From NCBI RefSeq assembly GCF_019704555.1, contig NZ_AP024745.1:7696501-7760500 (forward strand): DNA of 64,000 nt. The letters run 5' to 3'. A program made the position numbers and the translations under genes. This document shows positions 16,960 through 26,184 of the stretch, in pieces. Numbering within the stretch: the first letter of the stretch is position 1; each line of letters starts with the position of its first letter. The notes under the pieces are model-generated. The model did no database searches. It was not told the origin of the DNA and was given only the letters and a program-made list of their open reading frames with translations. The stretch is from Actinoplanes sp. L3-i22 (GTDB lineage: Bacteria; Actinomycetota; Actinomycetes; Mycobacteriales; Micromonosporaceae).

Positions 16960-17204
16960 GCCCCACCACGCCCGGGGCAGCCCGTCGGCCGAGAGCACGC
17001 CGCGCGGCAATCCCGGCAACCGGCTGCGGCCTCGCCGGCAGGCCCCCCGCTGTCCTGCCCGGGCTGTCCTGCCCGGCCTTGCTACCCCGGGGTTGGCGGG
17101 CCCCGGCTGACGCCGAACGGCTGCATTCGCCCGCGAGACAACCCCAGCGCCAGCCGTGAGCGGGCCGCGCGGTCGCAGCCGGGGCGCGCCGCGGCGGCTG
17201 CGCG

Positions 17205-17390
17205 GCGACCGCGCGAGGGCTGCGCGGGGACCGCGCGGGGACTGCGCGAGGGCTGCGCGAGGGCTGCGCGAGGGCTGCGCGAGGGCTGCGCGAGGGCTGC
17301 GCGAGGGCTGCGCGAGGGCTGCGCGGGGGCTGCGCGAGGGCTGCGCGGGGGCTGCGCGAGGGCTGCGCGGGGGCTGCGCGGCGTCGGGCG
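17205..17390. repeat. 11-bp G-rich tandem repeat in a 656-base gene-free region
   Basis: The unit GCGAGGGCTGC is repeated about fifteen times, the central copies identical and the outer ones with G/A changes. Because 11 bases is not a multiple of three, each reading frame yields an 11-residue repeat, which explains the apparent Arg/Ala-rich reading frames here. The rest of 16960-17510 shows no gene on either strand: it is GC-rich low-complexity sequence with no codon-bias signal. The array lies upstream of the sugar operon promoter. Confidence 0.75.
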
Positions 17391-17510
17391 GGGGCTGCGC
17401 GGGACTTGTGTGGGGGTGGGAGCTGATGGCCGTACCGAGGGATGAAGTGACGCCGGGTGGGGCGGAGCCGGCGGCGCGCAGGAGGGCTGTCCACGGGAGA
17501 CCTTGCGCCG

Positions 17511-17536
17511 AACTTTTGCACGGAGCGACAAAAGTT
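17511..17536. promoter_or_regulatory. Inverted-repeat operator candidate upstream of ROK operon
   Basis: AACTTTTG (17511-17518) and CAAAAGTT (17529-17536) form a perfect 8-bp inverted repeat with a 10-base spacer, unusually AT-rich for this genome. Around it, GTTAGGTCC (17534) and GGTCCTAAC (17578) make a second, imperfect inverted pair. ROK repressors usually autoregulate through such A/T-centred palindromes, so this is the best candidate operator for the downstream sugar operon. Confidence 0.55.
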
Positions 17537-17615
17537 AGGTCCAAAGAGAACGAAGCTATGGACCACGCCGACGGAAGGGTCCTAACGTGACGGCGAACAC
17601 AGCACGGATAGTGAG

Positions 17616-18782
17616 GTGCGTTTCGTGTTATCGATTCTTCGTGCGCTCCGGGACGACGGCGCGGTCTCCCGGGCCGAGCTCGGTGATCGGCTCGGGCTGA
17701 CCCGCCCGAGACTGACCAGCGAGATAGAGCGCCTGATCAAGGCCGGTTTCGTCACCGAGGCCGGGATGGCCGCGTCCCGTGGTGGACGCCGGTCGACGCT
17801 GGTCGAGATCCACCCGCGGCTGCGGTTCGCGGCGGTGGATCTCGGTGCCGGCTCGATCGACGTCGAGGTCGTCAACGGGCGGCTGGAGACGCTGGCGGCC
17901 TATCGGGAGCCGGCGGACATCCGCAAAGGACCGAAACCGATCCTGCACCGCGTCGGCGAGCTGCTCGCCAAGGCCCGCGCCGAGGGCGTCTACGACCGGC
18001 TGGACGGCATCGGGATCGGTGTGCCGGGCCCGGTGAGTTTCCGCGACGGCGTGCCGGTGTCGCCGCCGATAATGCCGGGCTGGGACCGCTATCCGGTCCG
18101 CGAGCTGCTCGCCCGCGAGCACGGCTGCCCGGTCGTGGTCGACAACGACGTGAACATCATGGCGGTCGGCGAACGGCACGGCGGGGTGGCGCGTTCGGTC
18201 GACGACTTCCTGTTCGTGAAGATCGGCACCGGCATCGGCTGCGGCATCCACCTCAGCGGCGGCGTCTACCGGGGTGTCGACGGGTGCGCCGGCGACATCG
18301 GGCACATCCAGGTCGACGCGAACGGCCCGACCTGCTCGTGCGGCAACTCCGGTTGCCTGGAGGCGGTCTTCAGCGGCGCCGCGCTGGCCCGCGACGCCCT
18401 GGCCGCGGCCCGCTCGGGCGCCTCCCCCGCGCTGGCCGAGCGCCTGGCCAAGAGCACCAAGCTCAACGCCAAGGATGTCGCGGACGGCGCGGCCGAGGGC
18501 GACGTGGTCTGCATCAAACTCATCCGCGAGGGCGGGCGCCGGGTCGGTGGCGTGCTGGCCGCCCTGGTGAGCTTCGCCAACCCGTCGATGATCGTCATCG
18601 GGGGCGGGCTGGCGCAGCTCGGCCACGTGCTGCTGGCCGAGATCCGCAGCGTGGTCTACCGGCGTTCGCTGCCGCTGGCCACCGGCAATCTGCCGGTCGT
18701 GCTCTCCGAGCTGAGCGGCCGCGCGGGGGTCACCGGCGCGGCCGTGCTGGCCAGCGACGCGGCGTTCGAGCAGGTGCCATGA
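17616..18782 (+). CDS. ROK-family transcriptional regulator
   Basis: A 388-residue protein with an N-terminal winged helix-turn-helix (residues ~1-60: AVSRAELGDRLGLTRPRLTSEIERLI) and a ROK sugar-kinase-like domain. The ROK part has the glycine-rich ATP-fold strand (AAVDLGAGSIDV), the sugar-contact DNDVN, and the zinc site made by GHIQV and CSCGNSGCLEAV. Such proteins (XylR, NagC, Mlc) repress sugar operons and release DNA on ligand binding. The start is either GTG 17616 or GTG 17625; GAGG at 17613 is better spaced for the latter. The stop overlaps the ABC ATPase start (ATGA), so it is co-transcribed with the transporter it presumably controls. Confidence 0.9.
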   Translation: MRFVLSILRALRDDGAVSRAELGDRLGLTRPRLTSEIERLIKAGFVTEAGMAASRGGRRSTLVEIHPRLRFAAVDLGAGSIDVEVVNGRLETLAAYREPADIRKGPKPILHRVGELLAKARAEGVYDRLDGIGIGVPGPVSFRDGVPVSPPIMPGWDRYPVRELLAREHGCPVVVDNDVNIMAVGERHGGVARSVDDFLFVKIGTGIGCGIHLSGGVYRGVDGCAGDIGHIQVDANGPTCSCGNSGCLEAVFSGAALARDALAAARSGASPALAERLAKSTKLNAKDVADGAAEGDVVCIKLIREGGRRVGGVLAALVSFANPSMIVIGGGLAQLGHVLLAEIRSVVYRRSLPLATGNLPVVLSELSGRAGVTGAAVLASDAAFEQVP

Positions 18783-20302
18783 GCGACGACCCAGGTCGGT
18801 CGATCCTGCGACTGACAGATGTGGTGAAGACCTTCCCCGGGGTGCGCGCGCTCGACGGCGTACACCTGGAGGTCTTTGAAGGTGAAGTGCACTGCCTCCT
18901 GGGGCAGAACGGCGCCGGCAAATCCACCCTGATCAAGGTGCTGGCCGGGGTCCACCACGCCGACTCCGGCGAGATCCTCTGGCAGGACGAGCCGTTCGCC
19001 CCGGCCAGCCCGCAGGCCGCGATGCGCGCCGGGATCGCCACCATCTACCAGGAGCTGGACCTGGTCGACGACCTGTCGGTGGCGGAGAACGTCTTCCTCG
19101 GGCACGAGCAGAGCCGGTTCGGTTTCACCAGGCGCCGCAACGCCGCCGCCGACACCCGCGCGATCCTGACCAAACTCGGTCACCCGGAGATCCCGCCCCG
19201 GCGCCTGATCAAGGACCTCCCGGCCGCCGGCAAGCAGATCGTCAGCATGGCCCGCGCCCTGTCGCACGACGCGAAGCTGATCGTGATGGACGAGCCCAGC
19301 GCCGTCCTGGCCCACGACGAGGTCGAGAACCTGTTCCGGATCATCCGCGACCTGACCGCGAACGGCATCGCCGTCGTCTACATCTCCCACCGGCTGGCCG
19401 AGATCCGCGACATCGGCGACCGCGTCACGGTCCTCAAGGACGGCCGCACCACCGCCGCCGGCCTGCCGGCCAGCACTCCCACCCGGGAGCTGGTCGGAAA
19501 GATGACCGGAAGATCCTTCGAGTACGCGTTCCCGCCGCGCGTCGCCCGCGAGGTCGCCGAGCCGCTGCTCACCGTGCGGGGCCTGAGTCGTGCCGGCGAG
19601 TTCGCCGAGGTCAGCCTCGCCGTCCACCCGGGCGAGATCGTCGGCATCGCCGGCCTGGTCGGTTCGGGCCGTTCCGAGCTGCTGGAGACGATCTTCGGGG
19701 CGCGCCGGGCGGACAGCGGCGCCGTCACCCTCAACGGTCACCGGATCACCAGCGTCGGCGGCGCCGTCCGGCACGGCATGGGCATGGCGCCCGAGGAGCG
19801 CAAGAGCCAGGCCCTGCTGCTCGACGAGCCGGTCTTCAAGAACATGACGCTGTCGTCGTTCGCCGGGTTCGCCCGGGCCGGTTTCACCGCCGCCCGCGAC
19901 GAGCGCGCCGCCGCCCGGCGCACCGCGGAGACCCTGGACCTGCGCCCGCGCGACGTCGAGCGCCCGGTCCGCACCCTGTCCGGCGGCAACCAGCAGAAGG
20001 TGGTGGTCGGCCGCTGGCTGCTCGCCGGCCGGACCCGGCTGCTGCTGCTCGACGAACCCACCCGCGGCGTCGACGTCGGTGCCCGCGCCGAGCTCTACCA
20101 GGTCGTCCACGACCTGGCCGCGGACGGCGTGGGCGTGCTGCTGGTCTCCAGCGAGGTGCCCGAGGTGCTCGGATTGTCCGACCGGGTGCTGGTGATGCGC
20201 GAGGGCCGGCTGATCCACGAGGCGCCGGCCGGCGAGTTGGACGAGGACACCGTGCTCGACCTCGTGATGGCGGGGTCGCTGATGGAAGGTGAGGCGGCGT
20301 GA
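18779..20302 (+). CDS. Sugar ABC transporter ATPase, two nucleotide-binding domains (RbsA/MglA type)
   Basis: A 507-residue protein with two ABC domains in tandem. The first has Walker A GQNGAGKST and Walker B LIVMDEPSAVL but a degenerate signature (LPAAGKQ). The second has a degenerate Walker A (GLVGSGRSELLE), an intact signature LSGGNQQKV and Walker B LLLLDEPTRGVD. This asymmetry is normal for carbohydrate-uptake CUT2 ATPases. It works with the next two genes as a complete importer. The last 12 codons (VMAGSLMEGEAA) are duplicated as DNA immediately after the stop. Confidence 0.93.
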   Translation: MSDDPGRSILRLTDVVKTFPGVRALDGVHLEVFEGEVHCLLGQNGAGKSTLIKVLAGVHHADSGEILWQDEPFAPASPQAAMRAGIATIYQELDLVDDLSVAENVFLGHEQSRFGFTRRRNAAADTRAILTKLGHPEIPPRRLIKDLPAAGKQIVSMARALSHDAKLIVMDEPSAVLAHDEVENLFRIIRDLTANGIAVVYISHRLAEIRDIGDRVTVLKDGRTTAAGLPASTPTRELVGKMTGRSFEYAFPPRVAREVAEPLLTVRGLSRAGEFAEVSLAVHPGEIVGIAGLVGSGRSELLETIFGARRADSGAVTLNGHRITSVGGAVRHGMGMAPEERKSQALLLDEPVFKNMTLSSFAGFARAGFTAARDERAAARRTAETLDLRPRDVERPVRTLSGGNQQKVVVGRWLLAGRTRLLLLDEPTRGVDVGARAELYQVVHDLAADGVGVLLVSSEVPEVLGLSDRVLVMREGRLIHEAPAGELDEDTVLDLVMAGSLMEGEAA

Positions 20303-20333
20303 TGGCGGGGTCGCTGATGGAAGGTGAGGCGGC
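20264..20333 (+). repeat. Perfect 35-bp tandem duplication at ATPase/permease junction
   Basis: A 35-base unit that starts GTGATGGCGGGG occurs at 20264-20298 and again, identical, at 20299-20333. The first copy encodes the ATPase C-terminus; the second lies between the stop and the permease ATG and repeats the ribosome binding site (GGAAGGTGAGG). Removing one copy would restore an ATGA overlap between the two genes. Confidence 0.92.
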
Positions 20334-21356
20334 ATGATCGCCGAGACGGCGCTTCCGAAGCCACCACAGCGGTGGGACGAGGGGCTGGTCCGCAACCTGG
20401 GCCTGGTCGGGGTGCTGATCATCCTGGTGCTCATCGGGATCATCACCAAGCCCGAGCTCTACTCCGACCCGGCCTGGGTCCGGAACAACTTTCTGATCAT
20501 CCTGCAGCAGGCGTCCGGGATCGGCGTGGTCACGGTCGGCATGACCTTCGTGATCATCGGGGGTGGGATCGACCTGTCGGTCGGGGCGATCATCGCGCTC
20601 GCCGGGGTCTGGGCGACGACGGTCGCCACGCAGAGCTACGGCGCGGGCGGGATGGTCTTCACCGCACTCGTGGTCGGGCTCGCGGTCGGGCTGGTCAATG
20701 GCGTGCTCATCGCGTACGGAAAATTGGTCTCGTTCATCGCGACCCTCGCGATGCTGGTCGCGGCGCGCGGCCTGGCCGCGCAGATCTCCGGCAAGCAGAC
20801 GCAGGTCTCCACGAACGACACGATCAACAGCATCGCCACCACCAAGCTGCTCGGCATCCCGCTGCTGGTGTGGATCCTGGGGCTGGTCGTCGCGGCCGGC
20901 TGGGTGCTGCTGAACCGGACCACGTTCGGCCGGCGCACGGTCGCGGTCGGCGGCAACCCGGAGGCGGCCCGGCTCGCCGGGATCAACGTCAAACGGCACA
21001 CCGTGCTGCTGTTCATGCTCTCCGGGCTGTGCTGCGGCATCGCCGCGATCATGCTCACCTCGCAGGCGACCAGCGCCCAGGCCGCGATGGCCAACCTCTA
21101 CGAGCTCGACGCGATCGCCGCGGCGATCATCGGCGGCACGCTGCTCTCCGGCGGCCGCGGCACCATCATCGGCGCCCTCTTCGGGGTGCTGGTGTTCTCC
21201 ACCATCACCAACCTGTTCGCCATCAACAACCTCGCCACCGAGGTTCAGAACATGGTCAAGGGCGGCATCATCGTGGCCGCCGTGCTCCTTCAGCAGTTCC
21301 GTTTCCGCTCCCTCACCAACCTCCTCAGGAGGAGAGATGTCTCCGATAAACCGTAG
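20334..21356 (+). CDS. Sugar ABC transporter permease (RbsC type)
   Basis: A 340-residue membrane protein with about ten hydrophobic helices and the CUT2 permease hallmarks GMTFVIIGGGIDLSVGA and the late segment GGTLLSGGRGTIIGALFGVLVF. It forms the membrane channel, probably as a dimer, for the adjacent ATPase and receptor. The start ATG at 20334 follows the duplicated ribosome binding site. Its 3' end overlaps the receptor gene by 20 bases. Confidence 0.92.
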   Translation: MIAETALPKPPQRWDEGLVRNLGLVGVLIILVLIGIITKPELYSDPAWVRNNFLIILQQASGIGVVTVGMTFVIIGGGIDLSVGAIIALAGVWATTVATQSYGAGGMVFTALVVGLAVGLVNGVLIAYGKLVSFIATLAMLVAARGLAAQISGKQTQVSTNDTINSIATTKLLGIPLLVWILGLVVAAGWVLLNRTTFGRRTVAVGGNPEAARLAGINVKRHTVLLFMLSGLCCGIAAIMLTSQATSAQAAMANLYELDAIAAAIIGGTLLSGGRGTIIGALFGVLVFSTITNLFAINNLATEVQNMVKGGIIVAAVLLQQFRFRSLTNLLRRRDVSDKP

Positions 21357-22374
21357 GCGGATCCTTCTCGGCGGCGCGGCAGCCGGCGCCGGCCTGGCGC
21401 TCACCGCCTGCACCAGCAACGACTCCGGCGCACCCGCGCAGGTGAATGTCGGCGACCGCAACGGGAACGCCGCACCCGGTCAGAAAGTGGTCATCGGGTT
21501 CTCCGCCCCGGCCGCCGACCACGGCTGGATCGCCGCCATCACCGACAACGCCAAGGCGCAGGCCCAGGCGTACTCCGACGTGGAGCTGCGCCCGGTCGAG
21601 GCCGGCGCGGACGCGGCGGCGCAGCGGGCCGCCCTGTCCACCCTGATCGCCCAGAAACCGAACGTGATCGTCATGCTCCCGCACGACGGCAAGGAGTTGA
21701 ACGCCACCGGGCTGGAGGCGATGAAGGCCGGCATCGCGGTGGTCAACCTGGACCGGGCGTTCCCGTCCGCGGCCGCGTACCGGTTGCAGATCAAGGGCGA
21801 CAACTACGGCATGGGCCTGGCCGCCGGGCAGTACGTCGGCCAGCAGCTCAAGGCCAAGGGCGTGAGCAGCCCGATCATCGGCGAGATCCCCGGCATCGAC
21901 TCCCTGGAGCTCACCCAGGAGCGCACCAAGGGCTTCAACGACGCGCTCGCCGCGTTCGGCTTCAAGGTCGCCAACCGGCGCCCGGCCGAGTTCACCGCGG
22001 ACTCCGGCCAGGCCGCGGCGACCGCGCTGCTGCAGGCGCTGCCGAAGATGGACGCGCTCTGGAACCACGACGACGACCAGGGCATCGGGGTGCTCGCCGC
22101 GATCAAGCAGGCGAACCGCAACGAGTTCTTCATGGTCGGCGGCGCCGGCTCGAAGTCGGCGATCGACGCGATCGCCAAGGACGACTCGGTGCTCAAGGCG
22201 ACGGTCACCTACAGCCCGTCGATGGCGTCGTCGGCGATCAGCCTGGCCCGGCTGATCGGCCAGGGCAAGGGCATGTCCGACCTGGTCGAGCTCCAGGTGC
22301 CGAAAGAGATCACGCTCGCGTCCGAAACGATCACCAAGGAAAACGCTTCGAAGTACGCGAAGCTCGGCTTCTAG
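21337..22374 (+). CDS. Sugar-binding lipoprotein of the ABC transporter (RbsB type)
   Basis: A 345-residue type I periplasmic-binding-protein-like receptor. The N-terminus has twin arginines (NRRRILLGG) and the lipobox LTAC, giving a lipid-anchored Cys at about residue 25, so it may be a Tat-exported lipoprotein. The body contains two Rossmann-like lobes (VVIGFSAPAADHGW; VIVMLPHDGKEL; WNHDDDQGIGVLAAI). The ABM-type pattern is that of ribose, galactose and inositol receptors; the ligand cannot be fixed by eye. The AGGAGG ribosome binding site is embedded in the permease 3' end. Confidence 0.9.
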   Translation: MSPINRRRILLGGAAAGAGLALTACTSNDSGAPAQVNVGDRNGNAAPGQKVVIGFSAPAADHGWIAAITDNAKAQAQAYSDVELRPVEAGADAAAQRAALSTLIAQKPNVIVMLPHDGKELNATGLEAMKAGIAVVNLDRAFPSAAAYRLQIKGDNYGMGLAAGQYVGQQLKAKGVSSPIIGEIPGIDSLELTQERTKGFNDALAAFGFKVANRRPAEFTADSGQAAATALLQALPKMDALWNHDDDQGIGVLAAIKQANRNEFFMVGGAGSKSAIDAIAKDDSVLKATVTYSPSMASSAISLARLIGQGKGMSDLVELQVPKEITLASETITKENASKYAKLGF

Positions 22375-22382
22375 GGGAGCTC

Positions 22383-23567
22383 ATGTCGGAACCGCTGCGG
22401 GTCGGCATGGTCGGCTACGCGTTCATGGGCGCCGCGCACTCGCAGGCGTGGCGCTCGGTCAACCACGTCTACGACCTGCCCATGCCGGTCCGGATGCAGG
22501 CGGTCAGCGGCCGGTCCGCGTCGGCGGTCGCCGCCGCCGCGGACCGGCTCGGCTGGGCCGATTCCACCGACGACTGGCGCACGCTGATCGGCCGCGACGA
22601 CATCGATCTGATCGACATCTGCGCGCCGGGCGACGTGCACGCCGAGATCGCGATCGCGGCGCTGGCCGCCGGCAAGCACGTGCTCTGCGAGAAACCCCTG
22701 GCCAATTCGGTGGCCGAGGCCCGCAAGATGGTCACGGCCGCGGCCGCCGCAAGAGATTCCGGCGTACGGGCGATGTGCGGCTTCAACTACCGTCGCGTCC
22801 CCGCGGTCGCGCTGATGCGGCAGATGATCGCGGCCGGCCGGCTCGGCACGATCCGGCACGTCCGCGCGTCGTACCTCCAGGACTGGATCGTGGATCCGGA
22901 GTTCCCGCTGGTCTGGCGGCTGCGCCGGGAGGTGGCCGGCTCCGGGGCGCTGGGCGACATCGGCGCGCACATCGTCGACCTGACCCAGTTCGTGACCGGC
23001 TTGTCGATCTCCTCGGTGTGCGCGCTGACCGAGACGTTCGTCAAGTCCCGCCCGCTGCCCACCGAGTCCGCCGGGCTGTCCGCGGCCGCGTCCTCCCCGG
23101 AGCACGGCGAGGTCACCGTCGACGACGCCGTGCTGTTCCTGGCCCGGCTGGGCGACGGGGTGGTCGGCACCTACGAGGCGACCCGGTTCGCCACCGGCCG
23201 CAAGAACGGCCTGCACGTGGAGATCAACGGCTCGCTGGGGACGCTGGTCTTCGACTTCGAGCGGATGAACGAGCTGCAGTTCTACTCGCTCGATCAGCCG
23301 GTGGAGGAGCAGGGCTTCACCCGGATCCTGGTGACCGAGCCGACCCATCCGTACATGGCGGCGTGGTGGCCGCCGGGGCACCTGATCGGCTACGAGCACA
23401 CGTTCACCCACCAGGCGCACGACCTGGTCCAGGCGATCGCCGCCGGCACCGACCCGACGCCGTCGTTCGCCGACGCCCTCCAGGTCCAGCTGGTCCTCGA
23501 CGCGGTCGCGCGCTCCGCGGAGACCTCGTCGTGGGCCGTCGTTGAAACCTTCCAGGAGTATTCATGA
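22383..23567 (+). CDS. Gfo/Idh/MocA-family oxidoreductase
   Basis: A 394-residue NAD(P)-dependent sugar or polyol dehydrogenase. The N-terminal Rossmann fold has [14 protein letters not shown] (GxGxxG variant) and the family signature EKPLANS, in which the Lys is catalytic. The C-terminal two-domain part has GFNYRRVPA and [13 protein letters not shown], supplying the conserved Asp and His of the active site. It lies 8 bases after the receptor gene and overlaps the isomerase gene by 4 bases. It probably oxidises the imported sugar or inositol-like compound. Confidence 0.9.
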   Translation: MSEPLRVGMVGYAFMGAAHSQAWRSVNHVYDLPMPVRMQAVSGRSASAVAAAADRLGWADSTDDWRTLIGRDDIDLIDICAPGDVHAEIAIAALAAGKHVLCEKPLANSVAEARKMVTAAAAARDSGVRAMCGFNYRRVPAVALMRQMIAAGRLGTIRHVRASYLQDWIVDPEFPLVWRLRREVAGSGALGDIGAHIVDLTQFVTGLSISSVCALTETFVKSRPLPTESAGLSAAASSPEHGEVTVDDAVLFLARLGDGVVGTYEATRFATGRKNGLHVEINGSLGTLVFDFERMNELQFYSLDQPVEEQGFTRILVTEPTHPYMAAWWPPGHLIGYEHTFTHQAHDLVQAIAAGTDPTPSFADALQVQLVLDAVARSAETSSWAVVETFQEYS

Positions 23568-24568
23568 GCCGCCCGGTAACGCTGTTCACCGGCCAGTGGG
23601 CCGACCTGCCGTTCGAGGAGGTCTGCCGGCTGGCCTCCGGCTGGGGTTACGACGGATTGGAGATCGCCTGCTGGGGCGATCATCTCGACGTCGCCCTGGG
23701 CGCCACCGACGACGCGTACGTCGCAGGCCGTTTATCGATCTTGGAAAAATACGGCCTCAAGGTGTTCGCCATCTCGAACCATCTGACCGGTCAGGCCGTC
23801 TGCGACGATCCGATCGATCAGCGCCATCAGGACATCCTCTCCCCCGCGATCTGGGGCGACGGTGATCCGGAGGGCGTCCGGCAGCGTGCCGCCGACGCGT
23901 TGAAGGACACCGCGCGCACCGCCGCCCGGCTCGGCGTGGACACGGTCGTCGGCTTCACCGGCTCGTCCATCTGGAAATACGTGGCGATGTTCCCGCCGGT
24001 GACCGCCGCCATGGTCGACGCCGGTTACCAGGACTTCGCCGACCGGTGGAACCCGATCCTCGACGTGTTCGACGAGGTCGGCGTGCGCTTCGCGCACGAG
24101 GTGCATCCTTCGGAGATCGCGTACGACTACTGGACCACCCGCCGCGCGCTGGACGCCATCGGCAACCGTCCCGCCTTCGGCCTGAACTGGGACCCGTCCC
24201 ACTTCGTCTGGCAGGACCTGGACCCGGCCGGCTTCATCCTGGAGTTCGCCGGCCGGATCTACCACGTCGACTGCAAGGACGTGAAGCTTGCCGTCGGCAA
24301 CGGCCGCAACGGCCGGCTCGGCTCGCACCTCCCGTGGGCTGACCTGCGGCGCGGCTGGGACTTCGTCTCCACCGGCCACGGCGACGTCCCGTGGGAACGC
24401 TGCTTCCGCGCGCTCAACTCGATCGGTTACACCGGCCCGATCTCGGTCGAGTGGGAGGACGCCGGCATGGACCGTCTCGTCGGCGCCCCGTCGGCGCTGG
24501 AATTCGTTCGCAGGAACCTGTTCGACGCCCCGTCGGCCGCCTTCGACGCCGCCTTCAGCAGCCGCTGA
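23564..24568 (+). CDS. Xylose-isomerase-like TIM-barrel sugar epimerase/isomerase
   Basis: A 334-residue TIM-barrel protein of the IolE/IolI/xylose-isomerase-like family. Metal-binding residues can be placed in [11 protein letters not shown] (Glu), NWDPSHF (Asp, His), YHVDCKD (His, Asp) and [10 protein letters not shown] (Glu), so a divalent-metal-dependent isomerase or dehydratase is expected. Last gene of the operon, overlapping the dehydrogenase by 4 bases; a hairpin follows. The pairing with a Gfo/Idh/MocA enzyme is typical of inositol and keto-sugar catabolism. Confidence 0.88.
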   Translation: MSRPVTLFTGQWADLPFEEVCRLASGWGYDGLEIACWGDHLDVALGATDDAYVAGRLSILEKYGLKVFAISNHLTGQAVCDDPIDQRHQDILSPAIWGDGDPEGVRQRAADALKDTARTAARLGVDTVVGFTGSSIWKYVAMFPPVTAAMVDAGYQDFADRWNPILDVFDEVGVRFAHEVHPSEIAYDYWTTRRALDAIGNRPAFGLNWDPSHFVWQDLDPAGFILEFAGRIYHVDCKDVKLAVGNGRNGRLGSHLPWADLRRGWDFVSTGHGDVPWERCFRALNSIGYTGPISVEWEDAGMDRLVGAPSALEFVRRNLFDAPSAAFDAAFSSR

Positions 24569-24579
24569 CGGCTACCGTT

Positions 24580-24610
24580 GATCCCGGCGGCGAGCCCGAC
24601 CGCCGGGATC
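24580..24610 (+). terminator. Hairpin terminator of sugar operon
   Basis: A perfect 11-bp inverted repeat, GATCCCGGCGG (24580-24590) and CCGCCGGGATC (24600-24610), with a 9-base loop lies 11 bases after the isomerase stop. No U-run follows, which is common in actinobacteria. Confidence 0.8.
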
Positions 24611-24648
24611 CGCGTAACCTCCGGGGCCCCTCACCAGTAATAACCGTT

Positions 24649-24984
24649 GTGTCAGGTCAAATCCTTCGCAACGTCGCCTTCCCGTTCCCGGACGCTCGTT
24701 TCCCCGACCGCCTCGGCGTCGTGGTCCAGCGAACCGTCCTCGAAGGCCGTGAGCCGGTCCGCGTCGTCATCCACGACGAGGAGAACGACTGGCTGGTCGG
24801 TGACGGCGTCACCGACCCGAACCTGCCGGGCGCCACCGTGCTGGCCTGCATCAGCCAGATCGCCGCCGCCGACCCGGCCGTCGCCGACCTGGCCACCCTG
24901 CCGGTCGGCCACGCGGCGACCCGGGACCACCCGGACAAGCCCTGGACCGTCACCCCGCACGAGTGGCCCGACGACGACCACTGA
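24649..24984 (+). CDS. Small DUF2185/Imm33-like protein (111 aa)
   Basis: A 111-residue acidic protein read from the GTG at 24649. The segment HDEENDWLVGDGVTDPN followed by a predicted helix and DLATLPVGHAATRD resembles DUF2185/Imm33 proteins (pattern HDEExDWxFxDG ... LADLPPGxxAxR) that occur as small stand-alone proteins and as immunity proteins. No toxin gene is adjacent. Codon bias is typical of the window. Function is unknown; the family assignment is from recall of the motif pattern. Confidence 0.6.
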   Translation: MSGQILRNVAFPFPDARFPDRLGVVVQRTVLEGREPVRVVIHDEENDWLVGDGVTDPNLPGATVLACISQIAAADPAVADLATLPVGHAATRDHPDKPWTVTPHEWPDDDH

Positions 24985-24989
24985 CCCGG

Positions 24990-26135
24990 TCAGCGCCCCG
25001 GGGTCGCGGACAGGTGGACCGGCAGCTCCAGCAGGCCGTGCATCAGCAGGCCGGTCCGCCAGCGCAGCTCCTCCGGGGGCACGGCGAGGTGGGTCTCCGG
25101 GAAGCGGGCCAGCAGCCGGGTCAGCGCGACCCGGGCCTCCAGCCGGGCCAGTGGGGCGCCCAGGCAGAAGTGGATGCCGTGCCCGAACGCCAGGTGCCCG
25201 CCGTCGTGCCGGTTCAGGTCGAAGTCGTCCGGGGCGGTGAAGCGGGACTCGTCGCGGTTCGCCGACAGCAGCGAGACGAGGACCTGCTCGCCGGCCGGGA
25301 TCGTGGTGCCGCCGACGGTCAGCGGACTCGTCGTGACCCGGTAGGTCGTGGTCGCCGACGGCCCGGCCAGGCGCAGGGTCTCCTCGACCGCGACGGGCAC
25401 CAGCGCCGGGTCGTCGAGCAGGCGCTGCTTCTGGGCCGGCCAGCGGCACAGCAGGTAGACCGCGTTCCCGATCAGGTTCACCGTCGTCTCGTGCCCGGCC
25501 ACCAGCAGCAGGATCGCCATCGAGACCAGCTCGTCCGAGGAGAGGACGTCCGCGGATTCGGCGCCGACCAGCGCGCCGAGCAGGTCGTCGGACCGGTCGG
25601 CCCGCTTCCGGTCGAGCAGCTCCCGCAGGTAGTCCACGATCGACTCGATCGCCAGGGTGAACGCGTCGGTCCCGAACTCCCCCAGGATGATGGTGTTCGA
25701 CCACGCCCGGAACGGACCCCGCTCGTCCGCGGGGATCCCGAGCAGCTCGCAGATCACCTCGAACGGCAGCGGAAACGCCAGCCCGTCGATCAGGTCGCCG
25801 TCGGTCAGCCCGTCGAGCAGCCGGTCGGTCAGGAGAACGATCCGCGGCTCCAACTCGGCGATCCGCCGGGCGGTGAACGCCGCCGACACCAGTTTGCGCA
25901 GCCGGGTATGCACGGGCGGATCCTGGAGCAGCATCTGGGTCGACATCGCGGCCCGCAACGCCGGTGGCAGCCCGTCGACCGGTTGTCGTTTCGACAGCGA
26001 CGGCTCGGTGAGCACCTGCCGAGCCTCGTCCCACCGGGTCACCATCCAGAACGGAATCCCGGCCTCGGACTCCACCCGATGCACCGGACCGGCCTGCCGC
26101 AAGCGCCCGAGCGCCGCATGATCGAACAGAACCAT
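24990..26135 (-). CDS. Cytochrome P450
   Basis: A 381-residue bacterial class I P450. It shows the I-helix oxygen-binding AGHETT, the K-helix EETLR (ExxR), and the heme-binding loop FGHGIHFCLGAPLAR with the axial Cys. The start is the ATG at 26135, preceded by GGGAGGTG; further in-frame starts lie just upstream. It would hydroxylate or epoxidise a small molecule using external ferredoxin and reductase, neither of which is encoded nearby. It lies 49 bases after the GGDEF-EAL gene and may be co-transcribed with it. Confidence 0.92.
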   Translation of the reverse strand: MVLFDHAALGRLRQAGPVHRVESEAGIPFWMVTRWDEARQVLTEPSLSKRQPVDGLPPALRAAMSTQMLLQDPPVHTRLRKLVSAAFTARRIAELEPRIVLLTDRLLDGLTDGDLIDGLAFPLPFEVICELLGIPADERGPFRAWSNTIILGEFGTDAFTLAIESIVDYLRELLDRKRADRSDDLLGALVGAESADVLSSDELVSMAILLLVAGHETTVNLIGNAVYLLCRWPAQKQRLLDDPALVPVAVEETLRLAGPSATTTYRVTTSPLTVGGTTIPAGEQVLVSLLSANRDESRFTAPDDFDLNRHDGGHLAFGHGIHFCLGAPLARLEARVALTRLLARFPETHLAVPPEELRWRTGLLMHGLLELPVHLSATPGR

Positions 26136-26184
26136 CGCGCACCTCCCGCCCATGACCATATCGACGGGTGAAAATGGCGAACCG

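Noticed and set aside
17156..17590. Arg/Ala-rich frame in the 11-bp repeat region
   Set aside because: An 11-base repeat automatically yields an 11-residue repeat in every frame; no start context or family supports a gene.
24580..24610. Palindrome considered as an operator for the small DUF2185-like gene
   Set aside because: Position right after the operon stop, 11-bp GC-rich stem and 9-base loop fit a terminator better.
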